In this document: piece by piece, positions 33,552 to 41,607 of the stretch | How positions within the stretch are numbered: position 1 is the stretch's first letter | Layout: every line of letters begins with the position of its first letter | DNA from: Virgibacillus_P tibetensis | Lineage (GTDB): Bacteria; Bacillota; Bacilli; Bacillales; Amphibacillaceae | Assembly: GCF_036026595.1 (NCBI RefSeq) | Contig: NZ_JARZFX010000003.1 | Span: 124,001-188,000 of the forward strand | Direction: 5' to 3' | DNA: 64,000 bases | The notes under the pieces: generated by a model | Databases searched by the model: none | Told to the model about the DNA's origin: nothing | The model's input: only the letters and a program-made list of their open reading frames with translations | Translations under genes and position numbers: made by a program

Positions 33552-34750
33552 GTTGATATCACCTCATCTTTTTCTTTACCGAGTACTAATCCTGAAAGTA
33601 TAGAAACACGTGAGATTATGCCAAGTAACTTTCCATCTTCTATAACAGTAATTGGGTATTTTGCATCAACCGCAATTCCAATTAAATCGTTTAATGGTGT
33701 CTCTTTAGTAGTTGAATGAATAGCTTCAACAATTAAAAAATCTTCCATAGGTATATCCTCTTTATATGCTCTAATAGCATCATCAATAGTTAGTAGACCT
33801 TTAAAGTTTTTTTCTTTATCCACAACAAAGATACTTGATGCACCTACTTCTTCCATCTTTCGAACGGCCACACGAGGACCATCTTTATATGTCATTAGCA
33901 CTTCCGGTTTTTTCATGACATGTGATGCTTCCAGTACCTTCGAACGATCAACATCCTTAACAAAGCTAGATACATAATCATTAGCAGGGTTCTCCAGGAT
34001 TTGCTCGGATGTTCCGATTTGTACAATTCTTCCATCCTTCATAATTGCAATCCGATCACCCAGTTTTAAAGCTTCATCTAAATCATGCGTTATAAATAGT
34101 ACTGTTTTTCCTAGTTTATCCTGCAGCTTTAATAATTCATCCTGCATTTCTTTTCGAATAATTGGATCTAATGCACTGAATGCTTCATCCATTAATAGAA
34201 TATCTGTATCATTCGTAAGGGCACGTGCTATACCTACACGCTGCTGCATCCCTCCACTTAACTGATCTGGATAGCTGTCCTCATATCCTTTCAGCCCAAC
34301 ATCATCAATGGTTTGCATTGCTTTTTCTTCTCTTTCTTCTTTACTTACACCTTGAATCTCCAGTCCGTAAGCAACGTTTTTCAGTACAGATCTATGAGGT
34401 AATAGACCAAACTTTTGAAAAACCATTCCAAGCTTCTTACGTCTAGTTTCAATCAAGGCTGCTTTATTCATTTTAGTAATGTCTTCACCGTCAATTAAAA
34501 CTTCCCCGGCTGTTGGCTCAATCAATCGATTAACTAATCGGATTAATGTAGATTTTCCACTACCGGACAACCCCATGATTACGAAAGTCTCTCCTTTTTC
34601 AACGGAAAAAGATGCCTGATTTACCCCAACAGTCATTCCTGTCTTTTTATGAATATCATCCTTTTCTTCTCCGTTTTTTAAACGTTTAAGTCCCTGCTGA
34701 GGATGAGATCCAAAGATCTTCGTCAGATTTTTCACTTCAATCTTATTCAT
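33548..34750 (-). CDS. opuAA: Quaternary amine ABC transporter, ATP-binding protein with CBS domains
   Basis: A 400-residue ATPase. Walker A is GLSGSGKSTLI, Q-loop VFQKFGLLPHR, signature LSGGMQQRVGIARAL, Walker B ILLMDEAFSALD. Residues about 280-400 are two CBS domains (GASSIFVVDKEKNFKGLLTI and YPITVIEDGKLLGII) that in OpuA sense ionic strength or cyclic-di-AMP. Start is the second ATG (34750), eight bases after gagg. Presence of CBS domains suggests that uptake is also osmotically controlled, although the operon is catabolic. Confidence 0.94.
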   Translation of the reverse strand: MNKIEVKNLTKIFGSHPQQGLKRLKNGEEKDDIHKKTGMTVGVNQASFSVEKGETFVIMGLSGSGKSTLIRLVNRLIEPTAGEVLIDGEDITKMNKAALIETRRKKLGMVFQKFGLLPHRSVLKNVAYGLEIQGVSKEEREEKAMQTIDDVGLKGYEDSYPDQLSGGMQQRVGIARALTNDTDILLMDEAFSALDPIIRKEMQDELLKLQDKLGKTVLFITHDLDEALKLGDRIAIMKDGRIVQIGTSEQILENPANDYVSSFVKDVDRSKVLEASHVMKKPEVLMTYKDGPRVAVRKMEEVGASSIFVVDKEKNFKGLLTIDDAIRAYKEDIPMEDFLIVEAIHSTTKETPLNDLIGIAVDAKYPITVIEDGKLLGIISRVSILSGLVLGKEKDEVIST

Positions 34751-34817
34751 CAACATTCCTCTATTCTAATAGATTTATTATCTAAGCTCCGCCTGCCTGT
34801 TCGCGACGGGTCAATAT

Positions 34818-35321
34818 TTATCTCTTGATTCCAATTCGTCTTCCTGCTTGTGCTGGAGTCTCTAACTGCTTGTGTTCGTTCCAGATTTTTTCAATGATTT
34901 CTGTAACCGGCTTCGGAAAAGCAGCAGGTCTGCCCTGTTTTGTATCCATTCCCATTAGCATCTGTTCACTTGTTGCGATTACATCGTGGTTCGCATTTTT
35001 CATTGTAAAGAATACGTGCAGGCGTTTCGCATCAACATCCATCAGTTGTAAATCTACTAACAGCTGTTCGTCCTTGTGAGCCTCTTGCAAATAGCTTAAA
35101 TGTGTTTCCAGTGTGAAAATTGTATAGGAATAATGATTACGTGCCTCTGCATCCAAACCGATAAACTCGATTAACCTATCCGCAGCCAGACTGAATACTT
35201 TTGCATACGCTGCGTCGTTCATATGTCCGTTATAATCAACCCAATCGCTTTGTACATGATCTTGATATAGAAACGGCTGATCTGCCATTTGCCGCGCCTC
35301 CTCGATGGTGATTTTTTTCAT
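34818..35321 (-). CDS. Hot-dog thioesterase, likely betainyl-CoA thioesterase
   Basis: A 167-residue 4HBT-type thioesterase. HVQSDWVDYNGHMNDAAY carries the usual Asp/Asn-Gly-His-Met active-site segment. Known biology: in some bacteria carnitine dehydrogenase is fused to such a thioesterase domain, and betainyl-CoA made from dehydrocarnitine is hydrolysed to glycine betaine and CoA. Here it is a separate gene starting inside the dehydrogenase stop codon (TAATG overlap). Substrate assignment is inference from context. Confidence 0.85.
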   Translation of the reverse strand: MKKITIEEARQMADQPFLYQDHVQSDWVDYNGHMNDAAYAKVFSLAADRLIEFIGLDAEARNHYSYTIFTLETHLSYLQEAHKDEQLLVDLQLMDVDAKRLHVFFTMKNANHDVIATSEQMLMGMDTKQGRPAAFPKPVTEIIEKIWNEHKQLETPAQAGRRIGIKR

Positions 35322-36265
35322 TATACGTTTGATTCAGGCCAGTAGTCTTCAACCAAATCAAGTAATTTAACTAAAAATTCATTTCGTTTACTTTCCAATT
35401 CAGAAATAGTTACATCTCCAGCATGACTCTCACAGCCTTCGATTACCTTTTCTTTTAACTCATCTGTTAATTCAGGAGCCTCAAGCTTCGTCCATGGAAG
35501 CTTAAGTGCTGGTCCAAATTGCTCAAGCATGTGACGCATGCCTTGTTCACCACCTGCTAGATGGAACGTTAAGAATGGTCCCATTTGTGCCCAGCGTAAG
35601 CCAGCACCATATATAATTGCTGCATCAATTTCTTCTGTGGTTGCTACCCCATCATTAACTAGGTGCAATGCTTCACGCCATAATGCTTCCATTAAGCGGT
35701 CTGCAACATGTCCCTCAATTTCCTTATTTATAACTAATGGTTTCATCTGAACAGATTTATAATAAGACTTCGCTTGTTCTATTATTTGAGCAGTCGTTGC
35801 TTCTCCACCAACCAGTTCAACAAGAGGCAAAATATAAACAGGATTAAATGGATGTGCCACAATCACACGCCCAGGGTATTGCAGACCCTCTTGTAACGTA
35901 GTAGCCATAATCCCAGATGTACTGGAACCAATGATTGCGTCAGGCTTTGCATATTGATCAATGCTTGTTAATACACTTTTCTTAACATCTACACGTTCCG
36001 GCACATTCTCTTGAATCAAATCAGCATCTTGAACAGCCTCTTCGATTGTTGAAACAAACGTTAAACGGTCCATCGATGCATCTGCAGCAAGACCTAATTT
36101 TTCTAATGAGGACCAGACGCTTTTAACGACCTGACGTGTTTTTTCTTCTGCTCCTTCAGCCGGATCGAAAGCAATTACGTCACATCCCTGTCCCAGGAAT
36201 CGAGCAATCCAACCATTACCAATAACACCGGTTCCAATAACTGCCACTTTTTTCATTTCATTCAT
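35321..36265 (-). CDS. lcdH: L-carnitine 3-dehydrogenase
   Basis: A 314-residue 3-hydroxyacyl-CoA dehydrogenase-like protein. Rossmann motif VAVIGTGVIGNGWIARFL at the start, HPFNPVYILPLVELVGG (catalytic His region) near 140, then the helical C-terminal domain (YGAGLRWAQMGPFLTFHLAGG). This matches carnitine 3-dehydrogenase, which oxidises L-carnitine to 3-dehydrocarnitine with NAD. Context supports it over a fatty-acid enzyme: BKACE-type cleavage enzyme upstream, thioesterase and betaine-type transporter downstream. Start 36265 overlaps the upstream stop (TAATG). Confidence 0.92.
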   Translation of the reverse strand: MNEMKKVAVIGTGVIGNGWIARFLGQGCDVIAFDPAEGAEEKTRQVVKSVWSSLEKLGLAADASMDRLTFVSTIEEAVQDADLIQENVPERVDVKKSVLTSIDQYAKPDAIIGSSTSGIMATTLQEGLQYPGRVIVAHPFNPVYILPLVELVGGEATTAQIIEQAKSYYKSVQMKPLVINKEIEGHVADRLMEALWREALHLVNDGVATTEEIDAAIIYGAGLRWAQMGPFLTFHLAGGEQGMRHMLEQFGPALKLPWTKLEAPELTDELKEKVIEGCESHAGDVTISELESKRNEFLVKLLDLVEDYWPESNV

Positions 36266-37158
36266 TATTTTTTACCTCCGTTGGGATTTCTTAGCCCAAA
36301 CTGTTGTCTAGCTTCCTCAGGTGTCATAACTTCTAAGTCGTTGCCCCACAGCATTTGAACTGCTTTGTCAACAAGTTGGTCGTTACGAGCAAATACACCT
36401 TTTGATAAATATAGATTATCTTCTAATCCTACGCGGACATTCCCACCTAACATTGCTGTTTGAGCTACAATTGGCATCTGCATTCTTCCAATACCGAATG
36501 CAGACCAGTGGGCATTCTCTGGCAAACGATCTCTCATGTAGATCATAGTTTCCACATCCGCTTCTGCTCCCCAAGGGATACCTAGACAGAATTGAAACAT
36601 TGGGTTATCATCAATTAATCCTTCAGCATAAAGCTGTTTAGCAAACCGAAGATGGCCTGTATCAAAGCATTCCAATTCAGGTTTTACACCGCTCCGCTGG
36701 ATTAACTTCGCTTGTTCTCTCAACCAATCGGTAGGGCTCATGTAAATTGTATTGCCAAAATTAACTGATCCACAGTCGAGCGTACACATTTCCGGAAGCA
36801 ATTCACCTACTGGTTTATGCCGTTCTTCTGGTGTTTGAATATCTGTTCCATCTCCACCGGCAGCTGGTGTATTTAAACTCGGTATAAAATCGCCACCGCC
36901 TCCAGCAGTAATGTTGATAACAACATCTGTTTCTGACTCGCGAATACGATCAACAATCTCGCGGTAATGATCAACATTGTGACTGATTCCTCCTGTTTGA
37001 GGATCACGCGCATGGATGTGAGCTACTGTTGCTCCAGCCTTTGCTGACTCAATTGCTGATTCTGCAATTTCTTTTGGGGTCACTGGGACATGAGTACTTT
37101 TTGCTGTTGTATCTCCTGCTCCTGTTACCGCTGCTGTTAACAAAATCTTCTTTGCCAT
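36265..37158 (-). CDS. BKACE-family enzyme, probable dehydrocarnitine cleavage
   Basis: A 297-residue beta-keto acid cleavage enzyme (DUF849). Zinc ligands are in VAHIHARDP near residue 47; NITAGGGGDF and GLEDNLYLSKG are further family motifs. The known reaction type uses acetyl-CoA: beta-keto acid plus acetyl-CoA gives acetoacetate and a new CoA ester. With 3-dehydrocarnitine it yields betainyl-CoA and acetoacetate. First gene of the operon, directly behind the operator-bearing promoter at 37245-37274. Specificity for dehydrocarnitine is inferred from operon context. Confidence 0.9.
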   Translation of the reverse strand: MAKKILLTAAVTGAGDTTAKSTHVPVTPKEIAESAIESAKAGATVAHIHARDPQTGGISHNVDHYREIVDRIRESETDVVINITAGGGGDFIPSLNTPAAGGDGTDIQTPEERHKPVGELLPEMCTLDCGSVNFGNTIYMSPTDWLREQAKLIQRSGVKPELECFDTGHLRFAKQLYAEGLIDDNPMFQFCLGIPWGAEADVETMIYMRDRLPENAHWSAFGIGRMQMPIVAQTAMLGGNVRVGLEDNLYLSKGVFARNDQLVDKAVQMLWGNDLEVMTPEEARQQFGLRNPNGGKK

Positions 37159-37210
37159 TACATATCCTTCCTTTCACTTTTTACTAAGTATTTGTATGTT
37201 GCATTTAGTG

Positions 37211-37226
37211 TACCAACCAGACGGTC
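37211..37226. promoter_or_regulatory. Downstream TetR operator of the carnitine operon
   Basis: TACCAACCAGACGGTC matches the two other copies (37249-37264 and 38015-38030) at 11 or more of 16 positions. It lies in the transcribed leader about 20 bp after the -10. Confidence 0.65.
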
Positions 37227-37244
37227 TTTTTATTTACGTTTAAA

Positions 37245-37274
37245 ACTATACCATCCGGACGGTTATGTTTGCAA
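37245..37274 (-). promoter_or_regulatory. Carnitine operon promoter with operator in the spacer
   Basis: Minus strand: -35 TTGCAA (37269-37274), 18-bp spacer, -10 TATAGT (37245-37250). The inverted repeat AACCGTCCGGATGGTA (37249-37264) fills the spacer, so repressor binding would block RNA polymerase. Confidence 0.75.
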
Positions 37275-37391
37275 GGTGAAATAGTCATTGCGAGCGTTTT
37301 CAATGATGGTTTTTGCCATAAATAAATGTACAGCATAGTTGTAGTATCAACAGTTATTACTTTTTTACAAAAGTAAATTAAAAAATTAAAA

Positions 37392-37418
37392 AAACATCAT
37401 CCATTTCAGATGATGTTT
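37392..37418 (-). terminator. Terminator of the tetR gene
   Basis: Perfect ten-base arms AAACATCATC and GATGATGTTT with a seven-base loop, then seven T on the minus strand. Confidence 0.88.
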
Positions 37419-37438
37419 AACAGAATTCCATTATTAAA

Positions 37439-37975
37439 TTACTCATTAGCCCATGCTTTTAGTTTTTCATATACAAGGTCTTTTTTATCTTGTTCTATAT
37501 GGTAAATATCAAATAACTCCGATAACCAAATTCCATCAGTTGCTAATCGAATAATAGTTGCTTTTACCGGATCAATTCCATCGTTTTCGATCTCATTTTG
37601 CCAAAAAGTATACAGATCACGAATAGGGTCCAGTAACTTAGCATTGACTGCCTTGGCAGCAAGTAAGCCTGAGTTCATATCCTTATAATGGTAAGTCTGA
37701 TTAAATGTCACATCAACGTAAGCACGAACCCATTTCCCTTTCTCAACAGGGTCAGCCTGAGCATTATCAGCTATTTTATCTCGGTAATTATTTGTTAAAT
37801 GTTCAACCATGCCCTCGACCAGAGCCTCTTTCGATGGATAGTGATAGAGCAGTCCGCCTTTGCTTATACCTGCTTCGACCGCCACAGCGGCTAAGGTTAA
37901 ATTGAAAATACCTCTCTCACTAACAATCTTTGATGCAGCATGAAGAATATCAACTTTCCTTGAATTTCTGCCCAT
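37439..37975 (-). CDS. TetR/AcrR-family repressor, probable carnitine operon regulator
   Basis: A 178-residue TetR-type regulator. The helix-turn-helix spans residues 9-54 (ILHAASKIVSERGIFNLTLA, then EAGISKGGLLYHYPSKEAL). The C-terminal ligand domain is all-helical. ATG 37975 follows agaggagattgg. Its own promoter and the operon promoter carry the same 16-bp inverted repeat between -35 and -10, so autoregulation and repression of the carnitine genes are likely. The inducer (carnitine, dehydrocarnitine or a CoA ester) cannot be told from sequence. A terminator separates it from the operon. Confidence 0.92.
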   Translation of the reverse strand: MGRNSRKVDILHAASKIVSERGIFNLTLAAVAVEAGISKGGLLYHYPSKEALVEGMVEHLTNNYRDKIADNAQADPVEKGKWVRAYVDVTFNQTYHYKDMNSGLLAAKAVNAKLLDPIRDLYTFWQNEIENDGIDPVKATIIRLATDGIWLSELFDIYHIEQDKKDLVYEKLKAWANE

Positions 37976-38010
37976 TCCAATCTCCTCTTTTACAAAATTA
38001 TATAGTTTTC

Positions 38011-38039
38011 ACTATACCACCTGGACGGTTTACATTCAA
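38011..38039 (-). promoter_or_regulatory. tetR promoter with operator in the spacer
   Basis: Minus strand: -35 TTGAAT (38034-38039), 17-bp spacer, -10 TATAGT (38011-38016). The spacer holds AACCGTCCAGGTGGTA (38015-38030), the same repeat as at the carnitine operon promoter. Confidence 0.75.
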
Positions 38040-38331
38040 ATCAATTTACAATTAATATGACTTTTCTTACACTCTAAGATCTCTTCAAAGTTCCTATTCC
38101 TAGCGCTGGATTTTTCTCAATTTTATTTTTCATGCGTTTCCTTAGTTATCTAATTTCAGCCCTTTTATCTGTCCCCATGGTGCAATTATCAACTCCTACT
38201 GCCCATAGGAGTGGGCTTTCTCGTTCGGAATATCTGTAATAACCCACTGTACTATATAAAAATCATTTTATCCTGCTGAATTTTTCAACAAATTATTAAA
38301 TCTACATAAACTAATGTGAGGAGGGGTCAGG
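38040..38331. other. Gap before gerP
   Basis: No gene seen. It contains a hairpin ACTCCTA/TAGGAGT at 38192-38212 that can alternatively pair GCCCA/TGGGC, followed by ctttct. A sporulation promoter for gerP is expected here but I could not place one with confidence. Confidence 0.5.
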
Positions 38332-38544
38332 ATGCCGGCGAAAGTGGGTGCAGTTAAAGTTATTACAGTATCATCATCAAGCATTTTTAATATTGGTGAT
38401 GTGTATACAATGAATCCGGTAAGTTCCGCGAAAACATATGCTGGCGGTGGCTCATTCAACACAGGGGATGGAATTCGGGTAGACCTTACCAAATCAAGTA
38501 CGAATGTTTATGACTCAGATCAACTTGATCAAACTATATCCTAG
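38332..38544 (+). CDS. gerPA: Spore germination protein GerPA
   Basis: A 70-residue protein of the GerPA/GerPF family: MPAKVGAVKVITVSSSSIFN, NIGDVYTMNPVSSAKTYAGG, then SFNTGDGIRVD. The gerP products are spore-coat proteins made late in the mother cell that allow germinants to pass the coat to their receptors. ATG 38332 follows gaggaggggtc. First gene of gerPABCDEF, with all six genes present in the usual order and 1.93 kb long. Confidence 0.9.
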   Translation: MPAKVGAVKVITVSSSSIFNIGDVYTMNPVSSAKTYAGGGSFNTGDGIRVDLTKSSTNVYDSDQLDQTIS

Positions 38545-38561
38545 TATTGGAGCTGAGAAAC

Positions 38562-38765
38562 TTGAACATCACGGTGCATCAAACAATAAGCATTTATATG
38601 ATAAAAATCGGGGTCATATCCAATTCATCTATTTTACAGATTGGCAGTGCTGGAAACATGCAGGCACAATCCGATATTTATAACACGGGAGAGTTTACGG
38701 AACCAATTCCACCAGTAGAGCCCCTCGGTACTGTTGTCCCACTCGTTCCTTTAGCGCCGCAGTGA
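38562..38765 (+). CDS. gerPB: Spore germination protein GerPB
   Basis: A 67-residue protein: HQTISIYMIKIGVISNSSIL, LQIGSAGNMQAQSDIYNTG, and a Pro-rich end (EPIPPVEPLGTVVPLVPLAP), the usual GerPB layout. I choose TTG 38562, nine bases after ggag, because B. subtilis GerPB begins at this point. An in-frame TTG at 38547 would add five residues and overlaps the ribosome site. Confidence 0.88.
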   Translation: MNITVHQTISIYMIKIGVISNSSILQIGSAGNMQAQSDIYNTGEFTEPIPPVEPLGTVVPLVPLAPQ

Positions 38766-38843
38766 ATAAACAAGCACAACCTAATTGACTGTGCATAAAA
38801 TGTTATAGGCATCTGTCTATACTTGGCAAGGGGGTTTATTCAC

Positions 38844-39428
38844 GTGAACGGTAATGATTGGACTACTTACATGTATAACCTGCATCAGTATATGGAAAAA
38901 CAAGATAAAATCATAAAACTACTTGAAACTAAAATAGAACAAATTGAAAAAGACTTGCAGAACAAACAAAATAATAATATTGAAAAAATTGAATATAAAT
39001 TTGACCAATTAAAAATAGAACATTTGGACGGTACGCTTCACATCGGTTTATCCCCTAATGATTTAGCTAATATAGACGGATTGGGCGTTAACCAACATAC
39101 CCAGCCCAGCTATCCACCACCTCTCAAGCAATCACTGGTTTCTGAGTTGGGCACCTATCTGCAGGAGAGCGGCCCATCTCTAATACAAGATTTAGCCCTG
39201 CAGTACAACACTTCATTCGATGAAGCTTATCAGTCTATTCTGCTGGATGATATTCAGAAACAGCTTCCGCAGCGTATAGCCTTTTATGAACAAGAGTCTG
39301 TCAAAACTAATCGGAACAGAAACGCTGAACAACTTCGACAGTATATAACAAAAGAAATCAAAAATGAAATTTATCAGTCGTTACTGACATATATGCAAAC
39401 AAATGAGCAAAAAGGAGAAGAAGAATGA
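38844..39428 (+). CDS. gerPC: Spore germination protein GerPC
   Basis: A 194-residue protein. The N-terminus has a coiled coil (about residues 15-55, YMEKQDKIIKLLETKIEQIE), then IEHLDGTLHIGLSPNDL, typical of GerPC. The C-terminal half is helical and charged. Start chosen at GTG 38844 after gcaaggggg; TTG 38823 is an alternative. Its stop overlaps the gerPD start (ATGA). Confidence 0.88.
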   Translation: MNGNDWTTYMYNLHQYMEKQDKIIKLLETKIEQIEKDLQNKQNNNIEKIEYKFDQLKIEHLDGTLHIGLSPNDLANIDGLGVNQHTQPSYPPPLKQSLVSELGTYLQESGPSLIQDLALQYNTSFDEAYQSILLDDIQKQLPQRIAFYEQESVKTNRNRNAEQLRQYITKEIKNEIYQSLLTYMQTNEQKGEEE

Positions 39429-39601
39429 ATATAGAAGTTCACAATTGGGGATTGAATGTAGGTACGATCAGAGTGGATAATGCTACTTCCTCGTCTGTAG
39501 TATTAATTGGAGATAATGAAGAAATTATGCTATCTTCCTTTTTCGACACTCCACCTGAATCAGTCACGTATGGGGAAATTGTTCCACTAGCTCCTTTATA
39601 G
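39425..39601 (+). CDS. gerPD: Spore germination protein GerPD
   Basis: A 58-residue protein: MNIEVHNWGLNVGTIRVDNA, SVVLIGDNEEIMLSSFFDTP, ending GEIVPLAPL. This matches GerPD. ATG 39425 overlaps the gerPC stop, with ggagaag as ribosome site inside gerPC. Too short for many gene finders. Confidence 0.88.
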   Translation: MNIEVHNWGLNVGTIRVDNATSSSVVLIGDNEEIMLSSFFDTPPESVTYGEIVPLAPL

Positions 39602-39613
39602 GAGGGATCGTCT

Positions 39614-39982
39614 ATGCAAAAGCGTACAGCTGCAGTAAATAATATTACGGCAAATTCAATTGGATTCAGTTCCATTTTTAATATTGGTGACACAGCTGCC
39701 ACGAATCAAAAATCAAGAGCTATTGCTGTCCAACAACAAGGAGCGGTCTTCCACAAGGCAGAGGAACCGCAGTTTGATGATTATTCACTATTCAAAAGGC
39801 GAGCCAATTGGCCTAAACAAGCCAGTAGGGCTACTTCTGCGACCTTTCACCATTCTGATGTCATTCATGTCAATCAAGTGTCTCTTATCGGTGTAAGTAG
39901 TTCTTCTGTGCTACAGGTTGGTAGTATCAATAAAATTGTTACTGAATCGAGAATAAAGCATTTCCGGAAATTTCGTGCTTGA
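39614..39982 (+). CDS. gerPE: Spore germination protein GerPE
   Basis: A 122-residue protein: KRTAAVNNITANSIGFSSIF, FNIGDTAATNQKSRAIAVQQ and, near the end, VSLIGVSSSSVLQVGSI. The two hydrophobic GerP-type repeats flank a basic middle segment. ATG 39614 follows ataggaggg, 12 bases after gerPD. Confidence 0.88.
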   Translation: MQKRTAAVNNITANSIGFSSIFNIGDTAATNQKSRAIAVQQQGAVFHKAEEPQFDDYSLFKRRANWPKQASRATSATFHHSDVIHVNQVSLIGVSSSSVLQVGSINKIVTESRIKHFRKFRA

Positions 39983-40046
39983 ATATACACCTTTACTCCA
40001 ACTCGCTCATATGCTGTTTTATGATATTATTTTTTGAGGTGTTTCT

Positions 40047-40265
40047 ATGCCAGCGATTGTAGGACCAATCAAGATTAACAATGTTGGAGGAGGAGTTATT
40101 AACTTTGGAGACTCCTTTTATCTATCTCCAAAAAGCAATGAGAAAACAAATACTGGTTCGGGATCAATCAATACAGGGGATTTCATTTGTACAAATAACG
40201 GTATGAGTTTAACGAGCCCTTTTGATCCAGATGTCGCGGATCAGAATTTAGCTGGAAATGTTTAG
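40047..40265 (+). CDS. gerPF: Spore germination protein GerPF
   Basis: A 72-residue protein: MPAIVGPIKINNVGGGVINF, GDSFYLSPKSNEKTNTGSGS, then INTGDFICTNNG, the standard GerPF sequence and related to GerPA. ATG 40047 follows tttgaggtg. Last gene of the operon, followed by a strong terminator. Confidence 0.92.
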   Translation: MPAIVGPIKINNVGGGVINFGDSFYLSPKSNEKTNTGSGSINTGDFICTNNGMSLTSPFDPDVADQNLAGNV

Positions 40266-40281
40266 TATCTTTTCATAACAG

Positions 40282-40315
40282 CAAAGAGATAACCTGGACC
40301 TGGGTTATCTCTTTG
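40282..40315. terminator. Bidirectional terminator between gerP and the oxidase operon
   Basis: Perfect 13-base arms CAAAGAGATAACC and GGTTATCTCTTTG with an eight-base loop. The plus strand continues with TTTTATT. It overlaps nothing but touches the stop region of the minus-strand gene at 40318. Confidence 0.88.
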
Positions 40316-40317
40316 TT

Positions 40318-40875
40318 TTATTCATATTCTGACGGATCATAAAACAGAAGTTGGATGAAATAGGCAAGGACACAGGCACCAACTATAACAAAGCTCCACC
40401 CAAGTGCTCTTTGTTCAACGATCAGATAGTTATTACAAAGCTGTTCTGGCGAGGCAATATACAGCCACCCCATCACAATGGAAGAAAGAATTAAATAAAT
40501 ATAAATGCTATACTTGCCTCTATTATCAAGTTTCCTCCAGCTATCTCTTAGCGAAATTCCGGCTAAAAATGGCAAACTTATAAATTTAAATATTTCTATG
40601 GATTGAAGGGTTAACGCCTCATCCATTGTTCTCGGTAGCATCCAGTATGTCCAGATAATAATGAATAACAGTAGCCCAGGAACCCCGTTACTGTTCCATT
40701 TCTCAAAAAAAGCTGGAAATTTTATTTGAAAGAACTTTGCCATAAGCATGCCGGCTATAACTAAAAGCGGCATTTGCATATGCATATGAATAGCCATGAC
40801 TGATTCCATTAATGTTGCCACAGGAGGGAGTATCAGGAATATATACAACGCTAAACCATACATTGCTTGCTTCAT
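40318..40875 (-). CDS. Membrane protein of the ba3 oxidase operon
   Basis: A 185-residue protein with five to six helices and a His/Met-rich loop (MESVMAIHMHMQMP) that could bind copper. It is the last gene of the oxidase operon, two bases after the SCO-like gene. I do not recognise the family. Position suggests an assembly or copper-handling role like CtaG-type proteins, but there is no clear CtaG similarity. Confidence 0.78.
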   Translation of the reverse strand: MKQAMYGLALYIFLILPPVATLMESVMAIHMHMQMPLLVIAGMLMAKFFQIKFPAFFEKWNSNGVPGLLLFIIIWTYWMLPRTMDEALTLQSIEIFKFISLPFLAGISLRDSWRKLDNRGKYSIYIYLILSSIVMGWLYIASPEQLCNNYLIVEQRALGWSFVIVGACVLAYFIQLLFYDPSEYE

Positions 40876-40877
40876 GT

Positions 40878-41510
40878 TTATTCCCCCTCGTTATTTTCCA
40901 GGATGGATATTACCTTATCAGCTGCTTCATCAGTCTCCGTATAATCCATGACATCAATTAATTTACCTTCTGGATTAACTAAATAGAATGCAGAATTATG
41001 CATGAAATTGCCATTCTCATCTGGGATAACAATTACTCCGAATTCATCAAGTAAATTATCTAATTCATTCTGATCAGGAATTCTTGCCATTCTCCAGGTT
41101 TCCCCGTCACTTTCAAAGTAGCTTCTGTATTTATCTAATGTTTCCGGATCATCCCGAGTCGGATCAAAGCTAATACTCATAAAAACAATGTCTTCCCCTA
41201 TATAGTCATCCGGAACTTGACCGTAAACTTCACCTAAATTAACCTCTAATTGAAGACAGACATCTGTACAAGCTGTATAGATAAATGTCAGCATTACATA
41301 TTTGCCTTCAAATTCAGAAAAAGAATACGTTCTTTCTTGACTATCTTCAAGCACTACATCAGGGAATTCCGGTTTCTCCTCTATCAATTTAATTGTCCTG
41401 GCACTTTCTGCTGTATAAGCACTGAATCCATCTGTACCTACATAGAACAGCAGACTGCCAAACAGTATAACAAGTATTATTGCTATGTTGTTATGCTGGT
41501 TTTTGATCAT
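40878..41510 (-). CDS. SCO1/SenC-type copper chaperone
   Basis: A 210-residue membrane-anchored thioredoxin-fold protein. N-terminal anchor at about residues 8-24. The copper motif CxxxC is C81-TDV-C85 (FIYTACTDVCLQLE) and the conserved His is in NFMHNSAFYLV. SCO proteins deliver copper to the CuA site of cytochrome oxidase subunit II. Start is ATG 41510 after caagga; the longer open frame would run into the oxidase subunit I gene. A hairpin lies between the subunit I gene and this one. Confidence 0.92.
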   Translation of the reverse strand: MIKNQHNNIAIILVILFGSLLFYVGTDGFSAYTAESARTIKLIEEKPEFPDVVLEDSQERTYSFSEFEGKYVMLTFIYTACTDVCLQLEVNLGEVYGQVPDDYIGEDIVFMSISFDPTRDDPETLDKYRSYFESDGETWRMARIPDQNELDNLLDEFGVIVIPDENGNFMHNSAFYLVNPEGKLIDVMDYTETDEAADKVISILENNEGE

Positions 41511-41564
41511 ATAGATCACGTCCTTGATCTGATTTGTGTTCGACCAGTGATCAATGAAGTTCAA

Positions 41565-41595
41565 AGAGATAGTCTGAAAATCAGAGACTATCTCT
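41565..41595 (-). terminator. Intra-operon hairpin after the subunit I gene
   Basis: Perfect 11-base arms AGAGATAGTCT and AGACTATCTCT with a nine-base loop, no strong T-tract on the minus strand (ttgaacttc). More likely mRNA-stabilising or a partial terminator between subunit I and SCO. Confidence 0.65.
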
Positions 41596-41607
41596 CTATA
41601 GTGTTGA

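Noticed and set aside
38286..38313. CATAAACTA, an exact match to the sigma-K -10 pattern, before gerPA
   Set aside because: A start site there would fall at the ribosome site of gerPA, leaving a leader of about 12 bases, and the -35 AC element is not well spaced. A real gerP promoter may lie further upstream.
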